A DNA stretch of 64,000 nt from Streptomyces sp. CB02261. Lineage in GTDB: Bacteria; Actinomycetota; Actinomycetes; Streptomycetales; Streptomycetaceae. The stretch is taken from NCBI RefSeq assembly GCF_001905665.1, contig NZ_LIVX01000005.1:396134-460133 (forward strand). The letters run 5' to 3'. A program made the translations under genes and the position numbers. Each line of letters starts with the position of its first letter. Positions within the stretch are counted from its first letter, which is position 1. Positions 63,075 to 64,000 of this stretch are shown one piece after another. A model generated the notes under the pieces. That model saw only the letters and a list, made by a program, of their open reading frames with translations. It was not told where the DNA came from and did no database searches.

Positions 63075-64000
63075 CTAAAGACTCGTGGGTAGCGCATCCC
63101 GGTTCTCGGCGGGTTCCCGGACGCACACGGACCGGACCGGCGGCCCCATCCCGCCAGCAGCGCCAGCCCTGCTCACGGCTGACATGACCTCCGCGCCCGT
63201 GCACCGGTACAGCGCCTGTTGCGTCCGTGGGGAGGCAACTCACACCTCGTTCTGATACGCGTCATAACGTCTTGTTCGTGTCCTGGTGTCGTTGTTGCGT
63301 CGGTTGTTCGCCGGGGGTTCGCAGGGTCGTAAGAGCTCCGGCCTCGGTATCGATGAGGCAGGGGGCTGGGTGGGGTCGATCTGATCGGCAGCGGCGACGC
63401 GTAAGGCCGGCCCTTCCCTGCGGCCGAGGGGGTAGAGCCCGTCGCCGGGGCGGCGACAAGGCCGCCGGTGACGATGGTGGGGGCGAGGGTTGCGGCGGCG
63501 AGTCCGCAGCCGGAGGTCCGGTAGCCGGTGAGAGTGCACTGACGGCCGTATCTGCAGTCGGAGGGGAGTCACGTCGCCGCCGAATGACCGGTCGTCACGA
63601 GCGTCTGCACGAACGTCATTCAGTTAGGCATGCTAGGGATGGCGACGGGTTGTACGAGACTGAGGTCCTTTCAACCTCAGGGGCGGGCAGAAGCACGCGG
63701 GTGTCGCCCCCGCTTGATCATGGTCGGCCCGCAGGGACCTCGAGTACGGAATCCAGCCGTCGCAGCAGGACGGCCAACAGGTCCACTTCCCTCTCCGCCG
63801 TACGCACCAGCAGGAAGCTCGTCTCGGGGCCCGTGCCACCACATGGGGGTCGAGGACCCCGTGCGCGGCACTCATGTCCGGCTTCGCCGCCTCACCGACC
63901 GCAGCGGAGCCTCCGCATGCGGCGCCTGCTCTCGAGGGTGGCCGTGCTCTGTTTGAGATCTCTCGGTATCGGCACAGCGGACTGAGAGACAGCGGGAGTC
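63075..64000. other. Stretch without a recognised gene at the right edge
   Basis: About 925 bases with no intact gene I can support. On the minus strand at about 63728-63840 a short frame reads ETSFLLVRTAEREVDLLAVL then LRRLDSVLEVPAGRP and a stop. It looks coding and may be the end of a small or frameshifted gene, but no start or family is evident. Confidence 0.35.

Noticed and set aside
63227-63985. Plus-strand open frame at the right edge.
   Set aside because: Gly/Arg/Ser-rich, poor codon periodicity, no ribosome site and no family.

Overview
The window is very GC-rich actinobacterial DNA. Codons end almost always in G or C, GTG starts are common, and the gene families (tendamistat-type inhibitor, DUF6243, MEDS/RsbW regulators, DUF4157, many small secreted proteins) point to Streptomyces or a close relative such as Kitasatospora. 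I see no rRNA, tRNA, ribosomal-protein or replication genes. Many unrelated short operons, secreted proteins, regulators and transposase fragments suggest an accessory part of the chromosome, perhaps an arm. That location is an inference.

Layout. 0.2-7.7 kb: an EF-hand protein, a tendamistat-family alpha-amylase inhibitor, a lipoprotein ending in a Thr-Thr-Gly-Glu repeat with a membrane partner, a surface protein, a PhoD-like phosphatase, an FKBP isomerase and a DUF6243 protein. 8.0-12.0 kb: a decayed lipoprotein gene with VGGAP-type repeats, split by an IS5-like element that has perfect 24-bp inverted ends and carries one or two passenger genes; the pseudogene then abuts a transposase fragment. 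12.1-25.9 kb: a SUKH protein, DUF1684, an LLM oxidoreductase, a TetR/DUF2867 pair, a phosphoesterase, an exported beta-carbonic anhydrase, a PIG-L deacetylase, a methyltransferase, an NHL propeller and a GNAT acetyltransferase. 26.2-34.5 kb: a BisC-type molybdoenzyme, a second EF-hand protein, a CASTOR/POLLUX-type channel protein and unknowns. 34.8-39.4 kb: an orphan KAS II with a divergent TetR gene and two near-identical operators, then a STAS/RsbW/MEDS partner-switching set. 39.8-50.5 kb: an MMPL exporter divergent from one two-component system, and an ABC exporter divergent from a second. 50.6-55.5 kb: a 7-bp tandem repeat, a zinc-ribbon protein, a protein-isoaspartate-type methyltransferase, and a decayed zone with fragments of both transposase types seen near 10-12 kb. 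55.5-63 kb: a VOC protein, a tandem UspA, an SRPBCC protein, a DUF4157 (eCIS-core) protein with an unrecognised C-terminal domain, and a PLP-enzyme/YheO-regulator operon with a symmetric operator.

How genes work together. Most units are small and self-contained: regulator plus target with visible operators (16.8, 36.1 and 63.06 kb), exporter plus two-component system (42 and 48 kb), or anti-sigma signalling sets (37-39 kb). The most unusual points are the passenger-bearing IS, the two complementary halves of one transposase at 11.83 and 55.47 kb bracketing about 43.6 kb, and the solitary DUF4157 protein.
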